The notes beneath the pieces are model-generated. The model had not been told where the DNA came from, ran no database searches, and worked only from the letters and a program-made list of their open reading frames with translations. Of a stretch of 64,000 nt of DNA, positions 1 through 12,189 are shown one piece after another. The position numbers were made by a program, and so were the translations under genes. The first letter of the stretch is position 1, and every line of letters begins with the position of its first letter. Source of the DNA: Syngnathus acus (Eukaryota; Chordata; Actinopteri; Syngnathiformes; Syngnathidae); the NCBI RefSeq assembly GCF_901709675.1, contig NC_051087.1, positions 12,647,384-12,711,383 of the forward strand, in the 5' to 3' direction.

Positions 1-488
1 CATCCTCTCTCCCTTCTTTCTTGCGGTTTTGTTTTTCAGGCAAGGGAGTTGAGGCTGGGGGCAGAACAGAGGGAAGAACAAAATGGAGGGGGTCACATAT
101 GCTGCTTTATGACTTAGCACATGTGTTTCTAGGTCTTTGTATTTACATGTTTCTCATGGAAAAGAGGGTGGTGGAGGAAGATGATCGGAAAAGTAAGACA
201 GGCATATGGTTTTAGTTTGTCAAGTTAAATTCAGTGCTGGACTGTTTGTTGTTTGAGAAGAGGACGTTGCTTTCTGTGGTACAACTTGTCCTTAAAATAA
301 GGTATTTGTGCAGATACAAAAAAACAACCAAACAAAAGCTCAAGTTTTGCCATGTCAAAGATTGTATCAACTGCAGCTGTCTAGTTTTCACTTATAAAAT
401 CATTATCAATACATAAAAAGTCCATTTTGATTTTCAGGTCTAGCTACTGAATTAGACTACAAATGGTGATTGAGTGCTGACCAAGACC
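1..488. other. No recognisable gene or repeat
   Basis: I see no coding region, repeat end or RNA gene that I can support here. Short open frames exist but have no recognisable protein signature. The window may begin inside an intron or intergenic sequence. Confidence 0.5.
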
Positions 489-560
489 AGTGCTCCCCAA
501 GTTTTTTTTTCCACCAGGGACCATTTCAAAGAAGTACATGCTTTTCGTGGACTGGCTGTC
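489..560 (+). mobile_element. Decayed hAT-type terminal sequence (possible)
   Basis: The stretch starts with a CAGTG-CTCCCCAAG-like motif, then a T run and a 'caccagggaccatttc' segment. This resembles the termini of Zaphod-like hAT elements such as the intact-ended copy at 45,811. No opposite end or target duplication is visible, so this is only a likeness. Confidence 0.25.
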
Positions 561-614
561 AAGAACATTTTGGAGGTTGACTTCATTTAATGTGTTTTTA
601 ACGTGGTATTTCTT

Positions 615-1000
615 AAGATAAGATAAGATAAGATAATCCTTTATTATTCCCTCAATGGGGAAACTCCTATGTTAGCAGCAGTACACTTAACATATACACA
701 CACACACGCATCATTGATTTTTTAAGACGTTCTATTAATTTTGCACCCTACTTATAACTCACATTAAAAAAAAACTATACAAAAACATACTAAAAACTAA
801 ACAGAAAGAGAAAGAAAAAGAAACAAAGGAACTAGCAAACGCACTTTCTAGGTTTAAGGACTCGGGCCTTGACTCGCTAATCCCCATTTGCCAATCAGCG
901 GACAACTTCCAATTTGATTCGTCCTTTCCAGAGTAGGTGGGGTGGGCGAGGGTGTCGGGGGGAATCAGCTTGTGCGCATTTCTTGGAAAACAAATCAAAT
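615..1000 (-). mobile_element. LINE 3'-end fragment with (TTATC)n tail
   Basis: A short tandem run of AAGAT/TTATC units is followed by 'aatcctttattattccc', which on the minus strand reads as an untranslated end with an AATAAAGGATT polyadenylation-like motif running into a TTATC tail. This layout is typical of 5'-truncated teleost L2/CR1-like LINE copies. No reverse-transcriptase coding is recognisable, and the left half includes a short CA run. The family assignment is tentative. Confidence 0.4.
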
Positions 1001-2149
1001 TTACACTAAATAGTAATTGCTGAAGACAAGAATAGCTCTTTTTCTACACCATACGTTGCCCAAACATCTTAAAAGCCATATAATCAATACTTTCAAAATG
1101 TATTGAAGGAGCCTAATTGTGCTAATTAAACTTTTTTGACTTAGTTAAAATGCTAATTTCGCACCTAAAAACACTCTCAAAGTGTTTTTTCCCCCTTTAA
1201 TTACATGTCTTGGAGCATTCCTGCTCATTCCTCCGTTTTAAATAACAGTCCCGCTCGTTCTAAGAAAAACGACCAGGTCATATTGTGATGTCTCATGCAG
1301 GATACTGGCTCTGGAGAACTGGAGTTTGACACCTGTGATAGATATACAGTACTGTAGCATTTAACAGATACTTAGATATGAACTGCCTGTGCGTAATTCC
1401 ATCAGTTTTGTAGGGTTGATATGAACTGAAAAAATCCCTCTGCTTGCCATGACTAAATTTAAAAAATGTGTGGAAATTAATGATCAAAACGGATGATTGA
1501 AACAACAAGCAACATTTCACAACATCATGTTCGCTCCAATAATGGGTTGCATCTATTGGAATCTGATCTGTGGAAAATTAAGAAGCAGAACTATGAAGCC
1601 AATGAAAAAAATATTTTCACTTCTTACAAAACTCAGGTTAGGATCGAATGATGATATGAAACAGTTGAGGGCTAAATAAGTCCCAGACATGTTTTGGAGA
1701 AGATGGTCTGGGGTTTGTCAAAATGGGACACTCAATGGGACACAAAGGCAAACCGATTCTTCATTCATGTGTTGATTTTGTGGTCCCACTTGTCACACTT
1801 GCATTTCAAATGTCAGGCGACCTCATTTGGGCCGTGGCAACATACACCAAGAACTTGTCATGGCCTGCTCACACAGGAAGATTCTGTCATTTTAGAACAT
1901 CCAAATGTCGTGAAAGCTTAGGTTGTCAGCTCTTTGCAATCCCTTCATGAATATGGACCATATTATAAAAAGAAACAGGATTTGAGGCTGTTGCTCAAAG
2001 CCATATACCTGGAAAGCAGAAGCTCAAGTTCAGCAAGAAGAGTCTTACCTTTGTAAAGTGGATTCAATCTAATAGATTGCTCAACATTTCTTTCTTTTTT
2101 TTAAAAATCATTTTATCTGATGTAAACAAACACAGATCTCGTACAACCT
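1001..2149. other. Intergenic sequence, nothing recognised
   Basis: AT-rich sequence with short overlapping open frames that carry no known domain. No repeat ends or RNA genes are seen. Confidence 0.5.
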
Positions 2150-2475
2150 TTTAAAGTTAAAGTTAAAGTCCCAATGATCGTCACACACACACCTGGGTGT
2201 GGTGAAATTTGTCCTCTGCATTTAACCCATCCCCGTAGGATTTTAATCCATCCCCTGGGGGAGAGGGGAGCAGTGAGCAGCAGTGAGCAGCAGCGGTGCC
2301 GCGCTCGGGAATCAGTTGGTGATCTAACCCCCCAATTCCAACCCTTAATGCTGAGTGCCAAGCAGGGAGGCAATGGGTCCCATTTTTATAGTCTTTGGTA
2401 TGACCCGGCCGGGGTTTGAACCCACAACCTTCCAGTCTCAGGGCGGACACTCTACCACTAGGACACTGAGCTGGT
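2150..2475 (-). mobile_element. tRNA-derived SINE, minus strand
   Basis: Read on the minus strand, the element starts with a tRNA-like head. It has an A-box-like TGGTAGAGTGTCC (around 2446-2458) and a B-box GGTTCAAACCC (around 2412-2423), both internal RNA polymerase III promoter elements. The body is the common teleost 'agtgccaagcagggaggcaatgggtccc' type repeat (partly quoted), and the tail is a short ACTTTA tandem at 2152-2172. An 18-base head segment (ACTAGGACACTGAGCTG type) is duplicated at 2457-2492. It is a retroposon copy, not a functional tRNA gene, because the head cannot complete a cloverleaf before running into SINE body. Confidence 0.75.
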
Positions 2476-2619
2476 ACTAGGACACTGAGCTGAACGATCT
2501 CGAACGATGAAATTTTCTTGGGCAAAACAGAAAGAGGGGAAACATAGCAAATGGTCATGGGAAATGATGGACTAAGATCACTAGTTGCACCATAATGAAT
2601 TAATTTAGCCCAGAGAACC

Positions 2620-3035
2620 TACCGTATTTTCCGGACTATAAGGCGCACCTAAAAACCTAACATTTTCTCAAAAGCCGACAGTGCGCCTTATAGTCCAGTG
2701 CGCCTTATATATGGACCAAATTCCTAAATTTAAACTGGCCCGAAGCATTGTGTCATGAAATCAATCATAAGTGGCCCGCTGAAGACTATGAATCATGAAT
2801 CAAAAAGACTATGGATCATTATTTTGTGATTATAAAGTAATTTGTTGCGTCTGAAGTTGAAATAAAAAAGATAAAATGGAGAATGATTTGATTTGGATTA
2901 AAAATCTGACATGATGCATTAAGGGTGCGCCTTATAGTCCAGTGCGCCTTATATAAGGACAAAGTTTTAAAATGGGCCATTCATTGAAGGTGCGCCTTAT
3001 AGTCCGGTGCGCCTTATAGTCCGGAAAATACGGTA
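2620..3035. mobile_element. TA-flanked non-autonomous DNA transposon (MITE)
   Basis: Perfect terminal inverted repeats begin TACCGTATTTTCCGGACTAT at 2620 and end with the reverse complement at 3035, with TA at each outer edge. A TA target site fits the Tc1/mariner-pogo superfamily. No transposase is encoded. Internally, a 16-base GTGCGCCTTATAGTCC unit recurs in pairs at about 2682, 2925 and 2990, so each end consists of subterminal repeats. The superfamily is inferred from the TA duplication only. The same family is at 4687-5529. Confidence 0.8.
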
Positions 3036-3169
3036 ATTTGATACAGCTTAACACCATTTTCACTAAAATGCTTAACTTTGAAGAAATTGTAAAATATGAT
3101 AATGGTGGCATTCTTGTTACATTATCAAATAGACAATTTTAATCGTCTCTATTAAATGGACCTAACTTG

Positions 3170-3170
<1 letters not shown>

Positions 3171-3245
<75 letters not shown>

Positions 3246-3262
3246 AATATAAATAAAAAAGA

Positions 3263-3297
<35 letters not shown>
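3171..3297. repeat. (GATA)n followed by (AAAT)n microsatellite
   Basis: About 18 tandem GATA units (3171-3244) pass through a short A-rich spacer into an AAAT/TAAA run (3261-3297). Confidence 0.98.
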
Positions 3298-4002
3298 CAT
3301 TCAGTGAGCAGAGTGTGCATAATAAGGCATCAATAGTGAGACAATTTGTGCTAGTTATGGATATTCTTTGCTGAGGCTCTTCAGTTGTTGCATAAGGATC
3401 CTATTGAACAAGCTGATTGGCATCACACAACCACAGGTCAAAATTTTGTGAGAGCTGGGGCTTGTGTGGGGAGTCTGGGTGATAGAGGGAGTGAAGCGGA
3501 CTACTTGAGAGAGCCAAATGAAAATGAAAAGTTGCTCTGGTGTGAGCTTTTCTTATTTTTTCTCCTCTCATGTTGATGCCTTACTCGAATGTGTAGGTTT
3601 GGTACAGAGGTGAGCAAGCTGCCCTACATCCCTCCCTCAGTACCACCCCCCACCTCCCCACCCCATTGGAAAGCTTGTGCCCAAGAGCGATCCATTTGAA
3701 CTTCAATGAGAGGCAGCTTTCTTGTGAACACTTGAAACACACACTTTGGGAGGCTGTTAGAAGTGCCTGGGCATGTCTTCTTTACCTGATGTGATGTGAA
3801 GCTTTTGTTTGATGATTTCATACATAGATACAAGATGGTGTCCTTGGTTGTAAAAGAGGGAGCGAAGGAGACGAAAAGAGGATGGGAAGAGAGAACAAAA
3901 TAAACCACTGATGTCATGCAGCGGTTTTACCAAACCTGTTAGACAACAGTTGAGCAGAAGGTCCCCCAAGCTTGAATTATAAACAAGGATTTCGCAATTT
4001 AT
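3298..4002. other. Intergenic sequence, nothing recognised
   Basis: No repeat family or coding signature that I can name. A minus-strand open frame of about 97 codons at 3624-3917 is low-complexity and matches nothing I recognise. Confidence 0.5.
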
Positions 4003-4215
4003 AGTATGCGGCTGGGTGGTTTAATGTGTAGCACCCATGACTTCGGACAACTGGGACTGGGCATCAAATCGGTAGCATCCAATAGGGTCCATTGGCAAGA
4101 CTTTATGTGGTATTCGTCGTTTCCCAGCCACTGTTGCGTCATTAGGCATATAAACTGTGCCAAAAATATCATGCGCGTAACTTGCTGTGGCGACCCCTGA
4201 CTGATAAAAAGGCAC
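4003..4215 (+). mobile_element. Decayed SINE with RTE-type 3' end
   Basis: The left part (GGCTGGGTGG-TT-AATG-GTAGCACC) resembles a degraded tRNA head. The right end CTTGCTGTGGCGACCCCTGA is the 3' end shared by many teleost SINEs and BovB-like RTE LINEs. A second copy of this kind of end is on the minus strand at 34,965-35,125. There is no clear target duplication. Confidence 0.5.
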
Positions 4216-4686
4216 TGACCTGAAAGTCAAAACACATCTTTTTTTTGTTTACTGTGGTTTCGACCTACGATGTTTTGTGGTTGCCAAAGGGCCGAAATAA
4301 ATCACTAGTTTTCGCCTCCAGTGTGCAAGTCAATGGCAGTTGGTCTGTTTTTTTATTTGAATTATTATAAATATATTATTTATCATTATTATTGCATATT
4401 AATAGAAAAGCAGTTTTCCACACAAATGTTTACAGTAATTTTGACTTTACAGCATTAGCAAACATTAGTGTCATAGGGACAGAACTGTCTTAAACCTTCC
4501 TAAAGGGGTGTTGTGTAGTATGTGTATATCCTATTTTTGTTGCTGTTGCTTTTTTTCTACTGAATTATTCAAACACTTTTCCAATTGCGACAAGATTGTC
4601 ATGTTCTGCTGCCACCCTCTCATTCTAAAGATCCAGTTCCACTGGCCCATTTATTTGTAGTGCCTCAGCTTGACCCACTTCATTAG
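4216..4686. other. Intergenic sequence, nothing recognised
   Basis: AT-rich spacer between a SINE and a transposon. No coding or repeat signature seen. Confidence 0.5.
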
Positions 4687-5529
4687 TACCGTATTTTCCG
4701 GACTATAAGGCGCACCTAAAAACCGGAAATTTTCTCAAAAGCCGACAGAGCGCCTTTTAGTCCGGTGCGCCTTATATATGGATCAATTGATGAATTTGTT
4801 GATCCATTCTGGTTGTACACAGTGCTCTGCCAAAATGTTTCAGTACGTTTTAGTACGACTAGTAAATTACAAGGTCGCATCGCTTCCCAGCATTGGGCGT
4901 CACTGAATAGCTGTTGTACCCGTGAGGCTATTTCATTTCAAAATAGGCTGCTCCGTTAATGTTTCGAGTAAATTTACGGATCGACATGGAAGGGAAACAT
5001 AAGTAAGCAGTACCAATGTGTTAGATCGAACTTTAGTCAGTTCCGATCATTTTATAGGCGATCGTTTGAGAAACGCGATTGTTTACACTTTGCTGAGGCT
5101 CATGGGAGTCTGCGAGCTGAGGCTCATGGGAGTTTGCGGGTGGCTAATGCTGTAATGATAGCTGCTATACGCACAAGGCTATTTCATGTCAAAATAGGCT
5201 GCTCTGTTAATGTTTCGAGTAAATCTACGGATCGATATGGAAGGGAAACATAGGTAAGCAGTACCAATGCGTTAGATCGAACTTTAGTCAGTTCCGATCA
5301 TTTTATAGGAGATCGTTTGAGAAACGTGATTGTTTACAGAGGGCTCTGGTTATTGGCTAGTGGATGCATACCGCAACCCTAGTCAACCTCAGTTTGTTGC
5401 AGTACAGCTTCTATTTTATGCGCCTCTTACTCCGGTGCGCCCTATATCTGAAATAATTTCTAAAATAAAAAAAATCAATGAGGGTGCGCCTTATAATCCA
5501 GTGCGCCTTTTGGTGCGGAAAATACGGTA
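4687..5529. mobile_element. TA-flanked DNA transposon with internal duplication
   Basis: This has the same terminal inverted repeats as the element at 2620 (TACCGTATTTTCCGGACTAT at the left, GGAAAATACGGTA at the right), with TA at both edges, but is about twice as long. Internally a block of roughly 170-180 bases is present twice in direct orientation (about 4911-5086 and 5163-5340, period about 250), containing ACGGATCGA-ATGGAAGGG and TTAGATCGAACTTTAGTCAG. No transposase frame is visible, so it is non-autonomous. The right terminus has diverged (GTGCGGAAAATACGG) from the left. Confidence 0.75.
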
Positions 5530-6011
5530 GTTGGTTTTACCTGTCCCATGTTCTGCCAGTTTGTCACTTGCATTTGCAAGTAGTATGTGGCTGGATGGCT
5601 GCCTTTTCCAGCCTTTCTGAAACTGTTCTCTGACCCTGAATTCTTTCTTCACCACTGCCTCTTCCTCCTACATTGTTTATTGACCTTAAATATTGGAAAT
5701 GGGTTTTCAGATTATTTGGGTTGACAATAAATACATGATAACTGGCTTTGACCTGTTTTGGATTTGTTTCAGATTTGGATTGCAGTCCACGCCCCACAAA
5801 CCACAACACCATTTTATACAATATTCACCTGTTTGGCTTTCTCTCACAGTTCACCTACTTCAGCCTGCATCCATCAATTAGAGTTAATAAAAATACAGAT
5901 CTCAACGGCAAACTGGTCATAACCCTGACCTAATCTGTTCTTTAGCCTGCTTCCCTGATAATAACCACTGGATAGTGACCCAAAACCCAGGTTTCAAACC
6001 ATAAATAAAAT
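5530..6011. other. Intergenic sequence, nothing recognised
   Basis: No supported feature. Short frames on both strands overlap each other without a domain. Confidence 0.5.
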
Positions 6012-6370
6012 GCTCCACCCATCCATTATCATCCGTATATCTGTCACAGAGTCAGGAGCTTCAGCAGGGAAGCCCAAATTTCCCTCCTCCCAGTTACCTC
6101 TTCCGTCTCTTCCAGAGGGATCCCAAGGCATTCCCAAGCCAGCCGGGGGACATCTCTGCAGCGTGACCTGGGTCCTTCCCAGACTGTCCTGCTGGTGGGA
6201 CATGCCCGGAACACTTTACCAAGAAGGCATCCAGGAGACATCCTAATCAAATGCCCAAGCCACCTCATCTGGCTCCTCTCAACGTGGAGAAGCAGTGGCT
6301 CGACTCTGAGTCCCTCCCGGATGACTGCATTTCTTCGAAGGGAGAACACCCTGCGGCGAAAAAAACAGCG
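6012..6370 (-). mobile_element. Rex3 (RTE) LINE 3'-end fragment
   Basis: On the minus strand the frame reads [15 protein letters not shown], then FRACPTS and LAWECLGIP. These match the C-terminal region of the long Rex3 ORF at 27,326-29,944 ([31 protein letters not shown]). The copy ends at the conserved C-terminus next to a GATGG-like tail (ATGATGGATGG on the minus strand near 6012). It is 5'-truncated to about 360 bases, with several substitutions and frame breaks. Confidence 0.75.
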
Positions 6371-8847
6371 GTATCTCTGCAATTCAGTACTAAATTGTTA
6401 TCTTTCCACTTGTTTTCATCACGTATCTTCAAGTATATTTAAAATATTTGGAAACAAATCTTGAAAATTACTTCACACAATCTTTTATTGTGTTGTGACG
6501 ACAGTAACAGTAGACAGAAGACAAATAGCTGGCTATCTATTCTAAAGATTTTGCATCTCAATATGTTTTGCTTGTCTCATGTGCAGTGAATTTCTGATGT
6601 CAAACTCTCTAAAAAGCTTCTCTGTTGTTCCTGTCTGTTTTTCAACTTTGCATGACGCCCTATCAATTTTCGAAATCAAATTTTGTTTGTTTTGTAAAAA
6701 AAATAACTTTGTCAATGCCTCTAGGTGACAGGCATCATGTTTAAATGACGAAGTTGGTCAAGTAGCAAAGATGTCACCAAGAAGCCTATCCGGAATTACT
6801 TTTCACGAATCTTCCTTTTAACAAGTCTCCTTTTAAGATCTTTCCCCATCATCAAGATCGAGAAAGGGCACGAGACAGCAGACAAAAGAACTCAAAAGCA
6901 CAGACTTCACTTCTCCCTTGAAGATGTTAAAATTAGTGCCTTTAAAAAAATCAAAGGCTCAACATTAAACGTTAAAAGATTCTTAAAACGTCGACACTTC
7001 TGTGTTTTTTGAATAAAGGACATAAGATGAGAGGTACTTGGAACACCACTTTGGTGTCACTTCAAAGGCTTAGCTTTAAGAAAAGTGCGCTAATACTGAT
7101 AGGAGGATCAGTACCTGGCTCTGCTGACCTTTCCAAGGCTACTGACAGTCCCGTCACAGAGCCTGGTACGATGACTCCGCACCACAGGGAAAGGATGGCT
7201 GCCAGGGTCTGTGGGTCAAGGAGGTTCAGTTTTGACGAGTAACCTTGAAGGTCATCTTTTGTGTCTTGCTCTGTGATGGCTTCTTTCTTCTTTTTGTGGC
7301 CCCAAAAATATGTCGGTCTTTGAACTCCAAAGTAACTATAAAAAGGGCTGGATTTCGTCCACTACCAATTGGCTGTCAGTGTCTGACTGTGCCATCATGA
7401 TGGGCCAACATCATTAGACAATGCCGCACACAGGACACACATTGATACATTTTGTTGACACAGAGTATATAAACGAAGCCCCGTGGAAGAGTCTGTGTGG
7501 ATGTGTGTTTGTCTTTAGGGGGTAAGGGGTCTTTTTAATTGGGTTGGATAACCAACCTAGGGACATTGGAGAGCAACAGGCCTGATGCGTTTGGTTTTAT
7601 TTCAGTGTGGTTTGTGGTGTTTTCATGTTCATTTTAAGACTGCCAAGATGCACATCTCCTGCAAGTGGTAATTGCTGAATCTTTCAAACAACAACAAAAA
7701 AGAAGTCATGGCAGTCCAACTGTAACTCCTAGTCATCCAATAGTTGGAATTATCACTGCTGAAACTTTTAGGGATGCTTTTGAACTATGTGGCACATTCA
7801 TGACAAACAAGATTACAAAATCTATTTACCAACAGACATCGCAGTAAAAGAAAATCTTTTTCTGTTAATGATTTTGATTTTCCAGTCTGAGGTTACGGGT
7901 CCACATCCCTTTGAGCGGGTGTGACTCTTCTTTCTGATGCCCTCAATAAATACTGGATGAAAAGTAACAACACATTTTAAACTGATTTCCTCTGTATTTA
8001 TTTGTAATAGTCATAATTTGCTGGCCTGGCAAAAGGAGGGGCTTATGTTAATCCTCAAGAATCGCAAGGATTTCCATTTATTCCTATTAATAGGGTATTT
8101 TTTAACGACTGCTTGCCTTTCAGTCTTACCAAATGAGCTGTGCACTCCAGACTGATCTGCCTTCATAAATTCATTGGGAGGAAGACGCCTCTGCAGCCCC
8201 CCCCTTATTACTTTGATCCATGAACGTGTTTTTGAATCCACTGGTTGTGTATTCGAACATCAATGGAAACGCCGTTGCAAGCGCTTGCTTTCATTATTTT
8301 TCACAGAGATAAAACGAAACGACAGAGAGAAGGGGCACGTCAGGGGTGCAAGGATGGTAAGAGTTAGTCTTGGGTGTCTGTCCAGAAAGGCAATGATCAT
8401 TCTATGTCAATTAGGAGTCATGTTGTTATCAACTTGTATGCTTTGCCTATTAAAAATCAAGGGATGTTGCTGCTAAGGCCTCTCTGCAGTCACCACATAA
8501 TCAGTGGTAAGGGCAACTGGGGCGGCGGCGTAGTAATTTCCATAGTGTGTCTGGATTCCTGTCCCTGCTGGCTCTCTATCCAAGTGCAGGGTACCATCAG
8601 CTATTCTAAGAGCATAGTGGGTGTGGCCTGTGTATTTTTTTAATGGTCTTTGGAAGAAAAGAAGGAAGTTAAGTAGGGTAAGCATGTTTAGCAAGGTAAA
8701 TAAAGTAAGTCAGATAAATTTGGCAGAATCAAGAACCATGCTTAATTTCTACATTCGCTACACCCTCGCCGCCTTTTGCACTAGCTTTCTTAGGAGACAC
8801 GATTGACTAGAAAAACTCCAGAGGAACTACAGATGAACTTGTCAATA
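6371..8847. other. Long stretch without supported gene
   Basis: About 2.5 kb with no recognisable coding exon or repeat family. Open frames of 60-100 codons occur on both strands (for example 7009-7242 and 8174-8476) but none has a domain signature or clear splice context. A TATATAAA motif sits near 7468 without a recognisable transcript downstream. Confidence 0.45.
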
Positions 8848-9127
8848 TGCTAACTTGCGTTTGCATGTTCTCCCCGTGCTTGTGTGGGTTACCTTGGTTA
8901 CTTTGGTTTCATCCCACATTCCTAAAGCATGCATGGTAGGCCAATTGGGCACTCTAAATTGTCTGTAGGTGTAGGTGCGAATGGCTGTCCATCTGTGTCC
9001 ATCATGTGTGCACTGCCGTTGTCTGGCAACCATTCCAGGGTGTCTCCGGCCTACTGCCCGAAGTCAGCTGGGATAGGTTCCAGCACGCCTGCGAAACTTG
9101 TGAGGAAAAGCGGTTCCGATAATAAAA
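8848..9127 (+). mobile_element. tRNA-SINE body, 5'-truncated
   Basis: The sequence carries the conserved body motifs TTTGCATGTTCTCCCCGTG, then TTGGGCACTCTAAATTGTC, then GTCAGCTGGGATAGG, and ends AGCGGTTCCGATAATAAAAGG. It matches the body of the more complete copies at 9571 and 38,312, but the tRNA head is missing. The terminal AAGCGG motif is kept and the GATG tail is lost. Confidence 0.6.
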
Positions 9128-9570
9128 GGTTGGGTAAAAGAAATATATTTAATTCCTGTCTAAATAATTGCCCCATTTTGGGAAACATACATGCAGTTTT
9201 ATTACCGGGGTACTTCAACTAACATGTGCCCCAACTTAGAAATTTTTCGAGTGATGAGTCGTCATGCAATATGACATGTCACGCCGCTTAATCAAGTGGA
9301 GTAAAATAAATAAATAAATTGAGCTCCAGCAATTTGCTGAATGGAAAAAACACGAATACAAAATGAAAACACTCACAAGCAACTGTGTGTCATGCACAAC
9401 ATGCACTTTCAGTCACACCAAAACTAACTGGCTGTAATGTCACTCAGTAGGTCACAGCCCTTAAAGACACACAAAGTACTACAGTCGCTGTAACATTGCA
9501 AGTTGTCCCTGAATGATAATAAAACTAGTTTGTCTTGAGATAAAATTTTATGTTTTACTGAGTCTTTATC
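9128..9570. other. Spacer between two SINE copies
   Basis: No supported feature. It contains a short AAAT run near 9308-9320. Confidence 0.5.
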
Positions 9571-9848
9571 TGGAGTACTGGTTAGCACGTCTGCCTCACA
9601 GTTCAGAGGGAGCGGGTTCGACTCCACTTCTGGCCCTCCCTGTGTGACGTTTGCATGTTCTCCCCGTGACTGCGTGGGTTTTCTTCTGGCACTCCGGTTT
9701 CCTCCCACGTCCCAAAAACATCGGTGTGAGTGCGAGTGCGGATGGTTGTTTGTCTCTGTGTGCCCTGCGATTGGCTGCAACCTACTGCCCGATGACGGTT
9801 GGGGTAGGCTCCAGACAAAGCGGTACAGAAAATGGATGGATAGATGGG
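9571..9848 (+). mobile_element. tRNA-derived SINE with Rex3-like tail
   Basis: The head includes the A-box-like TGGTTAGCACGTC (about 9579) and B-box GGGTTCGACTCC (about 9616). The body has TTTGCATGTTCTCCCCGTGA and GATTGGCTGCAACC, and the end is AAGCGGTACAGAAAATGGATG with a short GATG-type tail. The end closely resembles the 3' end of the Rex3 LINE in this window (AAGCGGAAGAAGATGGATGG). This suggests that this SINE family is moved by an RTE-type partner. Confidence 0.75.
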
Positions 9849-12029
9849 TTTTTATCCAATACAATGCAAAACTTTAAATGAAAGAAAAAAAAAGTTCAAA
9901 TGTGTTTGATTTCTGTCTTGCCACAATGAAGAGTTGGCCTTTTCCTGGAAGTCCTTCTCAAGTGAGGCACCCTGAGCCATGACTGCAGCAAATGGGGATT
10001 GAGGCGTTCCACAAAGTATAATGAGTGATGGGGCTTCTTTGATTCCGAGTAAGCTTTCATCTTCAGTCAAGACCTTGACTGCACTTTTTTTCCGTCCCTT
10101 TTCGTCTTTGTCTCTTGCCCTTTCCGTGTTGCAGATGGAGAAAAAGATGTTTCATACAGTCCTCATTCAATGATCTACAAAATCTCTAAAACTACACTTC
10201 TTACGTGAAGATTGGTTTTCCTTGTGATTCCATCACTAACACATTTTAGTTGTTGTCTTTGTGAGGTGGAAACATTTTGGCATGTGCCACAGTTCAAGAC
10301 AATTATTTTCAAGTCTCAGAGACGGGCTTTTTTTGGTAGTAGTTTTAGGGGCACATAAAGTCACAGGGGCAAAAGAAAGTGTATGATTTTGAACAAACAG
10401 TCAACTTGAAAGTAAAACAACAAAGACACCATTTGTTCTTCTGCTGTGCACGGTCTCAGTTCATGGATTTAATCATTTGTTTCTAACTTGCAAAAAAAAA
10501 AAAAAAAACAAGAGTCACAGATCAAAACAGATGACTATCACGCTATCAAATGAGCACCACACTGCCACAATTGTAAAGGCTGACTGCAGGAGAGTGAGAA
10601 GAGTGTTAAGAGTCAGATGGGTCACGTATTGTTTCCACTCACTTTGATGCACAACTTAAAACGCTTGCAAAGAGGAAGAGAAAGAAATCAAACAATGATG
10701 AAAGAACGAGGGAGGAAAAGGAGAGGAGAAGAAAAAAAAGAGGACAACATAACACAACGTTTAGCTATGTGCCTTTGTTTCATTAGTGGACCAGCTGATA
10801 ACCTTTCTAAAGCTTGATCTGGAATTAAACTCATGGACCAACAAAGCTTTGAAGCTCTTTTCCTGTTTGTGCTCTAAATGTAGGTTGTGGTGAGGAGATA
10901 AAAAACTTCTGAAGGATACGCAGACTTGAAAGTCTCTTGGCTATTCATCGGGACATATTTGATGTTGTTCTTTTGCTCCTTCGCTAAATTAGCATATCTC
11001 TTTCAAAGCATTCCTCCCCCTCCCCATAACAAATGTGATCCTCTGCCATCACATGCTCACCAAAACTCATAAATGATAGAAATATAGCGTGTATGCTACT
11101 GACACATCAAAGGTACCATTACAAGATTAACGGCGATGACTCAAGTTTGTTGTCGCCCCTCCCCTCGCCTCTCTTTCTTCTCATCATTCTAATCAGGCAC
11201 CTTCTGCTCCTGCCTTTATTTCTCGTCACTTTCATTTCAGACAAAATCACAGTCACTGTTGCTGTCGTCTTACCACTTGCAATAGGGTGAGATGACCTTT
11301 GCCTCGGTGTGTTCACTTTCATTCAGCTCATTGCCACAAAGCGTTATCACAAGCTAAATTTAGTAGCTATCGCATCGTCTCTCTGTGTGACAGCTCTCTT
11401 TTATCCCGCACAGTTCTCTTCTTGAAACGAGCCTTGTGCTGTGGATGACAGGGCAAATGTGGCACACAACCGGGAATGAGCAGCCCCGTGTAAGTTAAAC
11501 AGCAAAGCACTTTTGGCGCCTCATCACTGTGCACACATCAAAACAAAAGACAGTGACAGAATCATTGTGATCTATTATTTAGCCTCCCTCCACATCAGAC
11601 CACTAGTGCGTGCCATAGTGATGATCATGCAGATTAGACCTCTTTTCTTCCGGCTGCCCCACTAAACTCCCTCGCTTTTATTTCTTTAGGGATCTGCCAT
11701 TTTTACCTTGCTTGCAGGAGACAAAGTGGTGTACTTTACAATAATGATGCCATTGGTGAAAGGCTGATTTTTCAGTAGGTAACAATGCATTGTTCATTTT
11801 GAAGCTGGTTACACACCACAGCTCGCTGTACGACATGATTTGACCAGTTTGAGAGGTTACGTTTAAAAGTAGTTACTAGTTACCTGTTAAAGAAATTACT
11901 TAAGTAATGTAATTAAAGTATTGTAATACTAAAGTAATGTAACTTGAATACTTGTAATTACGTTTGGATTATTCTAATACCAAACGTGCTAATGAAGGCA
12001 AAATAAAAATAAATATTGTGACAATATCC
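9849..12029. other. Long stretch without supported gene
   Basis: About 2.2 kb without a recognisable gene. It contains an 18-base A run near 10,492 and low-complexity frames (10,617-10,817; 11,093-11,290) that I do not consider genes. Confidence 0.45.
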
Positions 12030-12095
12030 ACCTCCCTGTGTGGAGTTTGCATGTTCTCCCTGGGTTTTCCCCGGGCACTCTGGGCACTTGCTGGC
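12030..12095 (+). mobile_element. SINE body fragment
   Basis: A short match to the tRNA-SINE body: CCCTGTGTGGAGTTTGCATG followed by TTCTCCCTGGG and GGGCACTCTGG. Neither head nor tail is present. Confidence 0.45.
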
Positions 12096-12189
12096 TCAGA
12101 ATAGATGATTGCGTTTTCAGTTATTTCTAATGGGGAAAATTGTTTCGAAACTCAACAGTTTCGCTTCTCAACGCTCCTTCTGGTAGTGG

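Noticed and set aside
2411-2475. tRNA-like sequence with A and B boxes
   Set aside because: It is the head of a SINE; the sequence passes into SINE body and does not complete a tRNA cloverleaf. The same applies at 9,571 and 38,600-38,672.
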